A model generated the notes under the pieces. It did not search any database and was not told the origin of the DNA. It was given only the letters and a program-made list of their open reading frames with translations. Made by a program: the position numbers and the translations under genes. A stretch of DNA of 64,000 bases from Candidatus Parcubacteria bacterium (GTDB lineage: Bacteria; Patescibacteriota; Saccharimonadia; Saccharimonadales; Saccharimonadaceae), in assembly GCA_023391075.1 (NCBI GenBank), contig JAEWBQ010000019.1, forward strand, positions 1-64,000. Direction: 5' to 3'. Of the stretch, positions 16,829 through 26,236 are shown piece by piece. Every line of letters starts with the position of its first letter. The first letter of the stretch is position 1.

Positions 16829-17839
16829 ATGTTTCACTCTGCCACGCTTAAACTGACCGGCTGGTATTTGTCGATTCTGATTCTTATCAGCCTGTCATTT
16901 AGCATGGTGATTTATACCGTGGCCTCGCGCGAAGTAGGGTCGCGGCTTCGATTTGAGCCGTCGGACCCGCAAATCCTGCAAGTCTATAACCACGAACAGC
17001 TGAACGAGCTCCGTCAGACACAGGTCGACGAAAGCCGCCACACGCTCTTTGCCGCCCTGGCGGTAACGAATATCGTCCTCTGGGCGGCAGGCGGCATCGT
17101 CAGCTACCACCTGGCACGCCGAACCCTAAAGCCGATCGAAGAAGCTCATGAGGCACAGTCGCGCTTTACGAGCGACGCGAGCCACGAACTCCGCACGCCA
17201 CTCGCCAGCATGAAGACTGAGCTCGAAGTCGCCCTGCGTGACCCCGATCTTAGCAAGAGCGATATGCGCGAGCTACTCGAAAGCAACCTGGAAGAAGTCA
17301 ACAAGCTCACGAACTTATCCTATAACCTCCTCCAGCTCTCGCGCCTTGAGCATAGCAAGATTGCTCACGAACCGGTCGATCTCACCGCTGCGCTGCAGTC
17401 GGTCGGTAACCGCTTCATGGCAAGCCGTGAGCGCCTCGCCTTACCGCAGAGTACGGCACCGCTCATGGTCATGGCAAACCAGGCGAACGTCGAGGAGCTC
17501 CTGACCATCCTCATCGATAACGCCCTCAAATACAGTCCCGAGGGCAGCAAAGTAAGCATTCACTTCGTTCGGGGACGCGTCGCCTCCGGGTTCATCGTTT
17601 CCAATAGCGGTCCCGGCATTCCGGCCGACAAATTGCCCTTTATCTTCGACCGCTTCTATCAAGTCGAATCTTCGCGCACCAGCAGCGAGAAAAAGGGGTA
17701 TGGCCTAGGACTATCGCTGGCCAAAAAACTCGTAGAAATCCACGGCGGGGCACTGACCGCCAGTAGCCAGCCAGGCATTAAAACGACGTTTGAAGTGACG
17801 CTGCCAAATGTCAGCAAATTATCAGACGAAGAACAGTAG
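16829..17839 (+). CDS. Sensor histidine kinase
   Basis: The 336-residue kinase has two membrane helices (about 10-32 and 74-95) around a short extracytoplasmic loop of about 40 residues. The dimerisation helix carries the phospho-accepting His119 in SHELRTPLAS. The catalytic domain shows the N box (LIDNALKYSPEG), VSNSGPGIP and GYGLGLSLA. The very small sensor loop resembles kinases that sense membrane-active compounds through a partner transporter. It sits 3 nt behind its response regulator and 54 nt before an ABC exporter. Confidence 0.95.
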   Translation: MFHSATLKLTGWYLSILILISLSFSMVIYTVASREVGSRLRFEPSDPQILQVYNHEQLNELRQTQVDESRHTLFAALAVTNIVLWAAGGIVSYHLARRTLKPIEEAHEAQSRFTSDASHELRTPLASMKTELEVALRDPDLSKSDMRELLESNLEEVNKLTNLSYNLLQLSRLEHSKIAHEPVDLTAALQSVGNRFMASRERLALPQSTAPLMVMANQANVEELLTILIDNALKYSPEGSKVSIHFVRGRVASGFIVSNSGPGIPADKLPFIFDRFYQVESSRTSSEKKGYGLGLSLAKKLVEIHGGALTASSQPGIKTTFEVTLPNVSKLSDEEQ

Positions 17840-17893
17840 ATTATAAGATTTATACGCTATCATTCCTGTATCATCTAATAACAAGGAGATACG

Positions 17894-19243
17894 ATGAACA
17901 GCATATCACGGGGTATACGCGGTGCCCTCCGGAGTCCACTCCGCTCGGGAGCCATTGTCCTCATCCTGGCAATCAGCATCAGCCTCTTGCTCGCGATGCT
18001 CGTCGCCCGAAGCAGCATCTTGAATAAAATCACCAGCGTCAAAGCCCAGGCGGGAACTGACATCACGATTAACCCGGCCGGTATTCGTGGCGGCATGGGC
18101 GACGGCACTCCGCTGACATCAGATCAGATCAGCAAGATCACGACGACTGCGCATGTTACCAGCGCAAGCAGTACATTGACCGATCAAATGGGCACGAGCG
18201 ATACAAATCTCGTTTCCTCGCTGACACTCGGCAGCTTTGGCCGACGCCAGCAACGCTTCGAGACCCAGTCTGGCGACAGCACGATGCCAGGCGGCGGCTT
18301 TGGTGCTAACCGCCCGGCGCCTACCCCACGCATCAGCGTCACCGGGACGAACCACCCTGAAACGGTCGTCACCGCATCAGCACTCACGTCTGGCAAGATG
18401 ATCGATGGCGCGTCATCAAGCGATACGGCACTGATCGGCAAAAGCCTGGCCGACAAAAACAACCTAAGTGTCGGTAGCACCTTTACCGCCTACGGCAAGA
18501 CGATGACGATCAGCGGCATCTATCACACGAGTAATACGTTTCAGGATAACGGTGTGATCTTGCCGCTCGCCACGCTGCAGGCGCTGACCTCACAGCCCGG
18601 TGCCGTGACGGCCGTCACCGCGAGTGTCGACTCGGCTGACAACGTCGAGAGCACCGTCGCGGCACTCAAAAGCAACCTCGGCGGCAGCGTCGACATCACT
18701 AGTCAGATCGAACGCGCCAACCAAAGTGCCGCATCACTCGCCTCAATCGCTAACGTAGCCCTTTACGGCGTCATCGGTGCTGCTGGTGCAAGCGTGGTCA
18801 TCATCCTGCTCGCGATGGTAATCGTGGTCCGCGAACGAAAACGCGAGATCGGCATCATGAAGGCCATCGGCGGTACGACTCGCACCGTAGCCGTTCAGCT
18901 CATGAGCGAGTCGCTGACATTAACGCTCATCAGTGCGATTATCGGCTTTGGACTCGGCATCCTGATCAGCGGCCCGATGACCAGTTCACTCGTCACAAGC
19001 CAGACGGCCAGTGCATCCCGCGGTTTTGGCGGTGGGGCAGGTGGCTTTGGTGGCCCGCGCGCCTTTGCGGCCGGAGCCGGCGCCCAGCTGGGCAGCAATC
19101 TTCGTAGCATCACCACCAGCGCCACTCCTGCAGTCTTTGCGATCGGCATCGGCGCGACCCTCGCCATCGCCTTGATCGGCAGTCTCGTACCGGCACTATT
19201 AGTAACACGTATCCGGCCAGCAGAAGTGCTGCGAGCGGAATAG
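17894..19243 (+). CDS. MacB/FtsX-type ABC transporter permease
   Basis: The 449-residue protein has one N-terminal membrane helix, a large extracytoplasmic domain (about 45-290) and three C-terminal helices, the MacB topology. The conserved cytoplasmic motif RERKREIGIMKAIGG follows the second helix. A Gly/Ala/Phe-rich, low-complexity insert (about 375-400) lies between the last helices. The ATG follows AAGGAG. With the ATPase 7 nt downstream it forms an exporter, probably of peptides, antibiotics or lipoproteins. The adjacent two-component genes suggest induction by the exported compound. Confidence 0.92.
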   Translation: MNSISRGIRGALRSPLRSGAIVLILAISISLLLAMLVARSSILNKITSVKAQAGTDITINPAGIRGGMGDGTPLTSDQISKITTTAHVTSASSTLTDQMGTSDTNLVSSLTLGSFGRRQQRFETQSGDSTMPGGGFGANRPAPTPRISVTGTNHPETVVTASALTSGKMIDGASSSDTALIGKSLADKNNLSVGSTFTAYGKTMTISGIYHTSNTFQDNGVILPLATLQALTSQPGAVTAVTASVDSADNVESTVAALKSNLGGSVDITSQIERANQSAASLASIANVALYGVIGAAGASVVIILLAMVIVVRERKREIGIMKAIGGTTRTVAVQLMSESLTLTLISAIIGFGLGILISGPMTSSLVTSQTASASRGFGGGAGGFGGPRAFAAGAGAQLGSNLRSITTSATPAVFAIGIGATLAIALIGSLVPALLVTRIRPAEVLRAE

Positions 19244-19250
19244 GAGCAAT

Positions 19251-19922
19251 ATGATTACCGTAGAAAACCTCACTAAATCGTTCGCCACGCCGCACGGCAC
19301 CGTCCATGCACTAAAGGACATCACCTTTAGCGTCCCGACAGGCCAGTTCGCTTCGATCATCGGCAAAAGCGGCAGCGGCAAGTCGACGCTCCTCAGCCTG
19401 CTCGGCGCGCTTGATACGCCCACAAGCGGCAGCATCAGCGTCGACGATACAGACATCACCAAGCTGTCGGGCAGTGGCCAGACAGACTACCGCGCCAAGC
19501 AAATCGGCTTCGTGTTCCAGCAGTACAACCTGATTCCAAACCTCACTGCCCTCGAGAACGTCATGTTGGCACTCGAATTCGGTGGCGTCCCGGCTCGTGA
19601 TCGCCAGGCGCGCGCCCAAGAGCTGCTCGAAGATGTCGGCCTGTCCGTCGACGAGCAGGGCAGGCGGCCACTCCGCTTAAGCGGCGGCCAACAGCAGCGC
19701 GTCGCTATCGCCCGGGCGCTCGCCAACGAACCGGCCTTTATTCTGGCTGACGAACCGACGGGCAACCTCGATTCTGAAACAGGCAAAAAAATATTTGACC
19801 TGCTCCACAGTTTGACCCGTAGCAAAAAGACCACGATCATCGCTGTCACCCATGATCTTGAGGTCGCCGGCAAAACCGACGTCACCTTCACGCTCAAGGA
19901 TGGCACCCTGACACAAGCATAA
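19251..19922 (+). CDS. MacB/LolD-type ABC transporter ATPase
   Basis: The 223-residue nucleotide-binding protein has Walker A GKSGSGKST, the signature RLSGGQQQR and Walker B ILADEPTGNLD, followed by the H-loop VTHD. The DEPTGNLDS pattern is typical of the LolD/MacB/FtsE group and fits the preceding permease. The operon is regulator, kinase, permease, ATPase (16148-19922). Confidence 0.95.
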   Translation: MITVENLTKSFATPHGTVHALKDITFSVPTGQFASIIGKSGSGKSTLLSLLGALDTPTSGSISVDDTDITKLSGSGQTDYRAKQIGFVFQQYNLIPNLTALENVMLALEFGGVPARDRQARAQELLEDVGLSVDEQGRRPLRLSGGQQQRVAIARALANEPAFILADEPTGNLDSETGKKIFDLLHSLTRSKKTTIIAVTHDLEVAGKTDVTFTLKDGTLTQA

Positions 19923-19945
19923 ACTTTGTAAATTGTACGAAATGT

Positions 19946-19957
19946 GAAATATTTCAT
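19946..19957 (+). promoter_or_regulatory. 12-bp perfect palindrome upstream of the GreA-like gene
   Basis: TGAAATATTTCA at 19946-19957 lies in the intergenic region about 90 nt before the GreA-like gene, close to its likely promoter. It could be an operator. No binding protein can be named. Confidence 0.35.
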
Positions 19958-20048
19958 AATTTGTTCAGAAAAATGCGTCATACTAGAGGCACAAGAGGTG
20001 TAAACGTCAAAAACGGAAACATCCTCTGATAAAAGGAGGGAGTCAATT

Positions 20049-20516
20049 ATGAGTACCACCAATACCATTTTGCTTAGTAAACAAGGTATGCGTGACCTAA
20101 AGAAAGAAATCGCGCAACTCGAGCGAGACCGCAATGAAATCCTGCGCGTCCTGCACGAACAAGAGAAAATCGACACGCACGATGAACGGCTCGACCGCAT
20201 CGAGAAGCTTGCCGCCCTTGAGGCCGCCGAAAGTGACCTGAACGAGCGTAAAGCCATCCTCGAACACGCCAAGCTGTTCCCGCGCAAGCGCGACGCGCTC
20301 AAGGTCGCGATCGGTTCGGTCGTCGAGCTGATCGACACCAGCGGCCGTATGGTCCGCTACACCCTGGTCGACACGATCGAGGCAAACCCGAGCGACGGCC
20401 GCATCTCGATCATGAGCCCGCTCGGCAAGAACCTGATCGGTAAGCAGCTGCACGATATCGTCGAATGGACGGCCGGGCTGCGCACTAATCAGCTGCGTCT
20501 CGTCGGCATATCATAA
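20049..20516 (+). CDS. GreA/GreB-family transcription factor
   Basis: The 155-residue protein has an N-terminal coiled coil (about 10-78) and an FKBP-like C-terminal domain (IGSVVELIDTSGR, NPSDGRISIMSPLGKNLIGK). Gre factors enter the RNA polymerase secondary channel and stimulate RNA cleavage in backtracked complexes. The coiled-coil tip differs from canonical GreA (no GDLSENAEY) but keeps acidic residues (DTHDERLD), so cleavage activity is uncertain. It could be a Gre-like regulator instead. An AAAGGAGGG Shine-Dalgarno and a terminator show it is monocistronic. Confidence 0.85.
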   Translation: MSTTNTILLSKQGMRDLKKEIAQLERDRNEILRVLHEQEKIDTHDERLDRIEKLAALEAAESDLNERKAILEHAKLFPRKRDALKVAIGSVVELIDTSGRMVRYTLVDTIEANPSDGRISIMSPLGKNLIGKQLHDIVEWTAGLRTNQLRLVGIS

Positions 20517-20537
20517 TCTACAACATTCTACACCTCG

Positions 20538-20567
20538 AATCCCCGTTCATCACGAGCGGGGATTTTT
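20538..20567 (+). terminator. Intrinsic terminator
   Basis: ATCCCCG and CGGGGAT arms (20539-20545, 20557-20563) are followed by a T-run. It ends the GreA-like transcript. Confidence 0.88.
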
Positions 20568-20603
20568 GAGTGAACCATGAGCAAGCTTGCTACAATAGAG
20601 CTA

Positions 20604-23162
20604 ATGCTTTATTACACAAAAACTGCCGAGCAAACACTCCATGAACTCGAGGTCTCAGACAAGGGTCTTGCGACCAGCGATGCCACGGAACGGCTGCGCC
20701 TGCACGGTCCTAACAGCATCCGGGTGCCCGGGGATCCGTTCTGGCGGAAGGTATTAGAACCATTCCTGAACGTCTTCATGCTCGTTCTATTTATCGCGGC
20801 GTTCATTAGCGTCCTGCATCATACCTACCTGGATGCCGCTATCATCATCGCCATTATGTGTGCGAGTGCCGTCATCTACTACGTGCAGCGGTTCTCAACC
20901 GAGCGCATCCTTCGCTCACTCCAAAAGCACACCGAGCAAAAAGTCGAGGTCCTCCGCGATGGCAAGCCGCATGACGTTTTAGCCGAGGCGCTTGTGCCTG
21001 GCGACATCATCGTCCTCGCGGAAGGCGAGAAGGTACCTGCTGATGCCCGTATCTTGTTCGCCGAATCACTCCGCGTCGACGAGTCACAGCTCACGGGCGA
21101 ATCCGAGCCTATCAGCAAGCAGCTCCTCCCGCTTGACGGCGACAAAGAGGTGTATGAACAGACCAATATGCTCTTCCAGGGCTCATTCGTCGTCGCAGGC
21201 GACGTGACGGCGGTGGTCGTACGGACTGGCAACGAGACGGAATTCGGTCAGCTTGCCGCACTCACCAACAACCAAGGGAGCGAGAGTCCTGTACAAGCAA
21301 AAATCGATAAGCTGCTCGGCAAAATCATTGCAGGGGTAGGCGGCGTCGCCGTCGTCACGTTCGGACTCATGCTGGCGCGCGGGGCCGATTTTACCGAAAG
21401 CTTGCGTTTCGTCTTGGCGCTATCTGTCAGCGCCGTTCCGGAAAGCCTCCCTGTCGCCATATCGGTCGTACTGGTCCTGGGCATGCGCCGCATGGCCAAG
21501 CGCAAGGCACTGGTACGCAATATGCGCGCAATCGAAACGATCGGCGTCATTACTACCATCGCCACCGACAAGACAGGGACGCTCACTAAAAACAAGCTGA
21601 CCGTCCAAGAGACCTGGCAGCCAAAGGGTGCGCACGTCAATTTGACCCAGTACGTCGCCCGTGCAGTCAACCGCGCAAGCCGTGGCTCCCACGACCCGCT
21701 GGACGTCGCTCTGCACGAATATACCGAGCATCAACAAGTGCAACTGCCTAAGGCAGTGCCTGCCGCGCGGTTTCCTTTCGATCAAGCCACCGCGATGAGC
21801 GGCAACCTATGGCATCATGGCAGCGGGCTGGAGCTTGTCGTGAAGGGAGCGCCGGAATCTGTCCTCGCCCGCAGCGACCTGACCGAAGGGGAACACGAGA
21901 CCGCTATCGCCGCGCTCCATCACCTGACAGGGCAGGGCTACCGGGTCATCGCAATCGCCCACACGACTCCGCATCATCCGATTGACTCATTCAATGAACT
22001 CACCCGTAGCGATCGGCTGACATTCGATGGATTCGTCGCCGTAGCGGACGTACTGCGCCCAGAGGCAAAAAAAGCGATCTCGGTCGCACAGGCGGCCGGC
22101 GTGACGGTACGCATGATCACCGGTGACCACTACGAAACCGCCTATCATATTGGCAAGCAGCTTGGCATGCTCACTCATCGCGGCCAAGTATTCGATGCGC
22201 GTCACATGAGCGTCATGACCGACGATGAACTACTGGCGACAATCGATACGACCCGGGTCTTTTCTCGGGTTACTCCCGAACACAAATACCGGATCCTGAC
22301 GTTACTCAAGCAAAAGCACATTACCGCCATGACCGGCGATGGTGTCAACGACGTTCCCGCACTCGCCAGCGCCCATGTGGGAGTCGCCATGGGAAGCGGG
22401 GCGGGCATCGCCAAGGACGCCGGTGACATGATCCTGCTTGACGACAATTTCAAGCACATCGTCGATGCCATGAGCGAAGGCCGCACGATTTTTGCAAACA
22501 TCCGCCGCATGCTGTTTTATCTGCTTGCCACCAATACCGGTGAGGTGCTGACGACGCTCGGCGCGTTGATCCTTGGCATGCCGGTGCCTATCGTCCCGGT
22601 CCAGATTTTGTGGATCAACCTCGTGACGGACACGTCCATGGTCATTCCACTTGGGCTCGAACCGGGCGAGCGCAATAATCTGCGTCAGCAACCGAAAGCT
22701 CCCGACGCACCGATTCTGAGCACCTTTCTGATATCCCGCATGCTCCTCGTCGCACTTACTATGGCGGCGCTGACCCTCTGCCTCTACCTAGCCTATGCGC
22801 ACCACTATGGGATGGAATACGGCCGCACCGTCGCGTTCAGCGCGCTAGTAGTAATGCAGTGGGCGAACGCGTTTTGCAGCCGAAGCACGCATGAATCGCT
22901 GTTTTCACGCCTTCGCACGATGAGCTGGCCATTTTATATCGGTCTCGCCGTCGCTGTCAGTATGCAAACGCTGGCAATCTTTGGCCCGCTTGGCGCCTAT
23001 CTGCATGTCGCACCCGTTGCCATTGGCGACCTATTCATAACGAGCCTCATCGCATTCACCGTGCCGATTGCTGTCAGCGAGCTTCACAAATTCGCTGGCT
23101 ATCTCATGCGACGACGCAGTTCAGCGCTGAACGCGAAACCTGTCGCCAGCCCTGCGCGCTAA
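20604..23162 (+). CDS. P2-type cation-transporting ATPase
   Basis: The 852-residue pump has the P-type core: actuator motif TGES, phosphorylation motif DKTGTLTKN and hinge motif MTGDGVNDVPAL, with an N-terminal cation ATPase domain and a six-helix C-terminal part. The M4 motif is VPESLP, close to Ca2+/Na+/H+ pumps (P2/P3). The ion is not certain. The start at 20604 is preferred over the in-frame ATG at 20577 because TACAAT (20591-20596) ends 7 nt before it, giving a leaderless mRNA. Its 3' end overlaps the next pump gene by 42 bp, tail to tail. Confidence 0.92.
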   Translation: MLYYTKTAEQTLHELEVSDKGLATSDATERLRLHGPNSIRVPGDPFWRKVLEPFLNVFMLVLFIAAFISVLHHTYLDAAIIIAIMCASAVIYYVQRFSTERILRSLQKHTEQKVEVLRDGKPHDVLAEALVPGDIIVLAEGEKVPADARILFAESLRVDESQLTGESEPISKQLLPLDGDKEVYEQTNMLFQGSFVVAGDVTAVVVRTGNETEFGQLAALTNNQGSESPVQAKIDKLLGKIIAGVGGVAVVTFGLMLARGADFTESLRFVLALSVSAVPESLPVAISVVLVLGMRRMAKRKALVRNMRAIETIGVITTIATDKTGTLTKNKLTVQETWQPKGAHVNLTQYVARAVNRASRGSHDPLDVALHEYTEHQQVQLPKAVPAARFPFDQATAMSGNLWHHGSGLELVVKGAPESVLARSDLTEGEHETAIAALHHLTGQGYRVIAIAHTTPHHPIDSFNELTRSDRLTFDGFVAVADVLRPEAKKAISVAQAAGVTVRMITGDHYETAYHIGKQLGMLTHRGQVFDARHMSVMTDDELLATIDTTRVFSRVTPEHKYRILTLLKQKHITAMTGDGVNDVPALASAHVGVAMGSGAGIAKDAGDMILLDDNFKHIVDAMSEGRTIFANIRRMLFYLLATNTGEVLTTLGALILGMPVPIVPVQILWINLVTDTSMVIPLGLEPGERNNLRQQPKAPDAPILSTFLISRMLLVALTMAALTLCLYLAYAHHYGMEYGRTVAFSALVVMQWANAFCSRSTHESLFSRLRTMSWPFYIGLAVAVSMQTLAIFGPLGAYLHVAPVAIGDLFITSLIAFTVPIAVSELHKFAGYLMRRRSSALNAKPVASPAR

Positions 23163-25442
23163 CTGATACTGAAGCGCCGCCCCGATAACCATAACAAGCA
23201 GGGCAGGCAGCAGGAATGACCAGGCCGGTCGGCTAAAGCTGAAGAAATCCCGCAGCGTTGCCGATCCGAAGCTAATGATAGCCACGATTCCGACGGCAAA
23301 AAGATAGACGACACGAGCCCACCGCGTAACCCGGTCATACGTCACGCCGAGCATACGCGACGCCAGCCACACCATCCAAATCCCAAAGAACGTCGCCACG
23401 AGGACCGTTCCGGTCGTTACGCCGCTGGGATCTTCCGGCTGCACGCGCGATGCGATCACGTAAAAACTTGCGACGATTGCACCAGAAATCAAAGCGATTG
23501 GCACAACGGGCCGCAGCGTGTCACGCCAGTAGCAGCGCGGGTCAATGTGATGCTGCGGTGTCGGCGGGAAAAACGCCCACATCATAGTCGGCAGCGTCAC
23601 CAAGAAAATATTCAAAAACGTCACGTGACGCGGCTCAAACGGATACGGTAGGCCAAGCAGCAGCGTCGCAAACAGCAACGTGACACCGTATACGATCTTA
23701 TGAAAGAACAGAACCGAAATCAGCTCGATAGCCTGCATGATCCGATTACCCAGACTCATACCCATCGGCAGCGACGTGAACGCATTATCGAGCAGCACGA
23801 TGTCGGCTACGCGTCGACTAGCGGCGGCGCCGGCATACATCGCAATTCCCAGGTCGGCCGCCTTAAGCGCCAGTGCGTCATTCACTCCGTCACCGACCAT
23901 GCCAGTAAAGGCGCCGTCTTCCTGAAGCGTCGCGATAATCCGCTCTTTTTGCTCAGGCAGGACACGCGCAAACACAGTCGTCGCAAGGACCGCTTTACGC
24001 CATGTGCGCGGCGATAATGCCGCCAGCTCCGCACCAGTCGTCACCCGATCAGCTTTACGTATGCCCGCTGCCGTTGCCACGTAGCGTACCGTTTCGGGGC
24101 TGTCGCCGCTTATCACCCGTATGTCGACGTTGTGGCGCTGCAGGTATTCAACCGCATCCGTCACCCCTTCGCGCAGCGGATTGCTCAGCACGATCAGGCC
24201 GGCGATCTGTCCGCTATGCTCCTGTAGGCGCTTCACGGACGTGTCCTGATCTTCAAAGGTCGCGACAGCAAGTACCCGCTTTCCTTCGCTTGTCAGTGCA
24301 TCGATGCGCGTCTTAGTCTGACGCGACAGGGAAGCGTACTGCGCCACATACTCCGGCGCGCCCATCATGAGCGTCGAGGTACCGATTTCATCACTCACCC
24401 GCAGTGCACTGAGCTTGCGCACAGAGGAAAACGCCATGACGTCCTGTACCGTGTACTTACCGTCGACAAAGAATGTCTGCGCAACCGCATCACCGGTCGT
24501 AGTATTGGCACCTGTCTCGCGGGCCAATGTGCCGATGTGCCGCAACAGCCGTGCACGCGCCGCTTCCGTGCGCCGCTTCGCTGGTATCCACGTATCGACC
24601 GTCACGGTATCGCTCGTCAGCGTACCGGTTTTGTCGACGCAGAGAGTGTCGAGCAGTGCCATCGCTTCGATTGCCGCGAGCTTCTGTGGCAGCACGCGCG
24701 CCTGGGCCAGCTTCAACGAACCAAAGGCGAGGAGCAGGGAGCTGGCGAGGAGCAAGCCCTCGGGGACGACCGTTACGGCGGCCGAGGTGATTGCCTTAAA
24801 GATACGCACCGGTTCATACCCGGCACTATAATATACAGCGAAGATAAGCAGCGAAAGCGCAAGTGCTCCGTACGTGAGCCAGGTGATAGCTCGGTTGATG
24901 GCTTTTTGCAGAGGCGTCAGCTGCGGGGTATAGCGCTGGAGTGTGGCTGCCATCGCGCCCGCTTTGGTCGAGCTGCCGACTGCGGTCACGCGCGCATGTG
25001 CCGTACCCGCAGTCACAATACCGCCGGCATGCACCGATTGGCCGCTTGCTTTGTCTATCGACGCAGCCTCGCCCGTGAGCATACTTTCGTTAATCTCGAG
25101 ACCCCGGCTGAACGTTACTTCGGCGTCGGCAGGGATTTCGTCACCGGCGCGAAGCAGAATCATATCGCCGGGTATCAACTCAGTAAACATCACCTCCTCA
25201 AATGTCTCATCGTCTGACAATCGACGCGCATGGGGTGCGCTCATTAGCTCGAGCTTCCTCAACGCTCGCCGGGCCCGGATTTCTTGGACAATCGCGAGCA
25301 GGGTATTGACGGTGATGACGACCGATATAAACCACGCGTCGCGTCGTTCGCCCAGCGACAGGAGCGTGATAGCTAGGAGAAAAATCGCGATCACGATCGG
25401 CGATACGACGTTGCGCCGGATTATCACCAGGATATCCTTCAT
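23121..25442 (-). CDS. CtpE-like P-type cation ATPase
   Basis: The 773-residue pump has TGEAAS, DKTGTLTSD and MVGDGVNDALALKAADLGIAM. The M4 motif VVPEGLLLASSLLLAFGS matches the CtpE-like group, one member of which is linked to calcium uptake in mycobacteria. The direction and ion are inferred. The start at 25442 is chosen over 25526 because TATACT (25454-25449) ends 6 nt upstream and the N-terminus then begins just before the first domain. It diverges from the VIT-family gene, and the two promoters lie about 30 bp apart. Confidence 0.9.
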   Translation of the reverse strand: MKDILVIIRRNVVSPIVIAIFLLAITLLSLGERRDAWFISVVITVNTLLAIVQEIRARRALRKLELMSAPHARRLSDDETFEEVMFTELIPGDMILLRAGDEIPADAEVTFSRGLEINESMLTGEAASIDKASGQSVHAGGIVTAGTAHARVTAVGSSTKAGAMAATLQRYTPQLTPLQKAINRAITWLTYGALALSLLIFAVYYSAGYEPVRIFKAITSAAVTVVPEGLLLASSLLLAFGSLKLAQARVLPQKLAAIEAMALLDTLCVDKTGTLTSDTVTVDTWIPAKRRTEAARARLLRHIGTLARETGANTTTGDAVAQTFFVDGKYTVQDVMAFSSVRKLSALRVSDEIGTSTLMMGAPEYVAQYASLSRQTKTRIDALTSEGKRVLAVATFEDQDTSVKRLQEHSGQIAGLIVLSNPLREGVTDAVEYLQRHNVDIRVISGDSPETVRYVATAAGIRKADRVTTGAELAALSPRTWRKAVLATTVFARVLPEQKERIIATLQEDGAFTGMVGDGVNDALALKAADLGIAMYAGAAASRRVADIVLLDNAFTSLPMGMSLGNRIMQAIELISVLFFHKIVYGVTLLFATLLLGLPYPFEPRHVTFLNIFLVTLPTMMWAFFPPTPQHHIDPRCYWRDTLRPVVPIALISGAIVASFYVIASRVQPEDPSGVTTGTVLVATFFGIWMVWLASRMLGVTYDRVTRWARVVYLFAVGIVAIISFGSATLRDFFSFSRPAWSFLLPALLVMVIGAALQYQLARRAGDRFRVQR

Positions 25443-25498
25443 GGAGCTAGTATACCGGCCGAAAGTCAGGGAACCAATATCGGGTATAATAAAACCAT

Positions 25499-26203
25499 AT
25501 GACAGAACAGCATCAAAACTCATCACCGATCAACAACAGCACCCTCAACCAGCTTCGTGCAGCAGTCCTCGGGGCTAACGACGGCATCGTCTCGACCGCC
25601 AGCGTCGTCATGGGTGTCGCCGGCGCAACCGACAACCGAGCGGCGATCATTACAGCTGGCCTGGCCGCCCTTGTGGCTGGTGCATTGTCGATGGCAGTAG
25701 GGGAATATGTCTCCGTCAGCAGCCAAAGCGACGCTGAAAAGTCTTACATCGAAAAAGAACGTCAGGAACTTGTAGCCAACCCCGAAGGCGAGCTTGACGA
25801 ATTGACCCAACACTACATCGACGAAGGCGTCAGCCCGACCACGGCGCGCAAAGTTGCCGAAGAGCTAACCGCCAAAGATGCCATGCGCGCGCACCTACGC
25901 GCCGAGTTCAACCTCGACGAAGCCGACATTAGCAGCCCGACTCAAGCGGCGATTGCGTCGCTCCTGTCGTTCACCATCGGCGGTTTGGTACCGTTTCTCG
26001 CCGTCATCCTGTCGCCGCATTCGATGCGCATCTGGGTGACCGTCGCGGCAGTCATCGTAGCGTTATTTGTCACCGGTTACCTGAGCGCGAGTGTCGGCGG
26101 TGCCTCACGCGTCCGCGCCATGGTCCGCGTCCTGCTCGGCGGCCTGATCGCCATGGCCGTCACCTACCTAATAGGCCATCTCTTTGGCGCCGCCGTCGCG
26201 TAG
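25499..26203 (+). CDS. VIT1/CCC1-family iron/manganese transporter
   Basis: The 234-residue protein begins with a helix containing VLGANDGIVSTASVVMGVAGA, the VIT signature, then AGALSMAVGEYVSVSSQ. A Glu-rich cytoplasmic metal-binding section (about 80-140) and three more membrane helices follow. Family members move Fe2+ or Mn2+ out of the cytosol. TATAAT (25485-25490) ends 8 nt before the ATG, so the mRNA is probably leaderless. Three ion transporters in a row suggest a metal/calcium homeostasis block. Confidence 0.93.
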   Translation: MTEQHQNSSPINNSTLNQLRAAVLGANDGIVSTASVVMGVAGATDNRAAIITAGLAALVAGALSMAVGEYVSVSSQSDAEKSYIEKERQELVANPEGELDELTQHYIDEGVSPTTARKVAEELTAKDAMRAHLRAEFNLDEADISSPTQAAIASLLSFTIGGLVPFLAVILSPHSMRIWVTVAAVIVALFVTGYLSASVGGASRVRAMVRVLLGGLIAMAVTYLIGHLFGAAVA

Positions 26204-26236
26204 GCAAACACCTGATTATCTGCTACCATCAAGCTA

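Noticed and set aside
20577..20603. Upstream start for the first P-type ATPase
   Set aside because: The in-frame extension contains the -10 box TACAAT, so it would not be in the mRNA.
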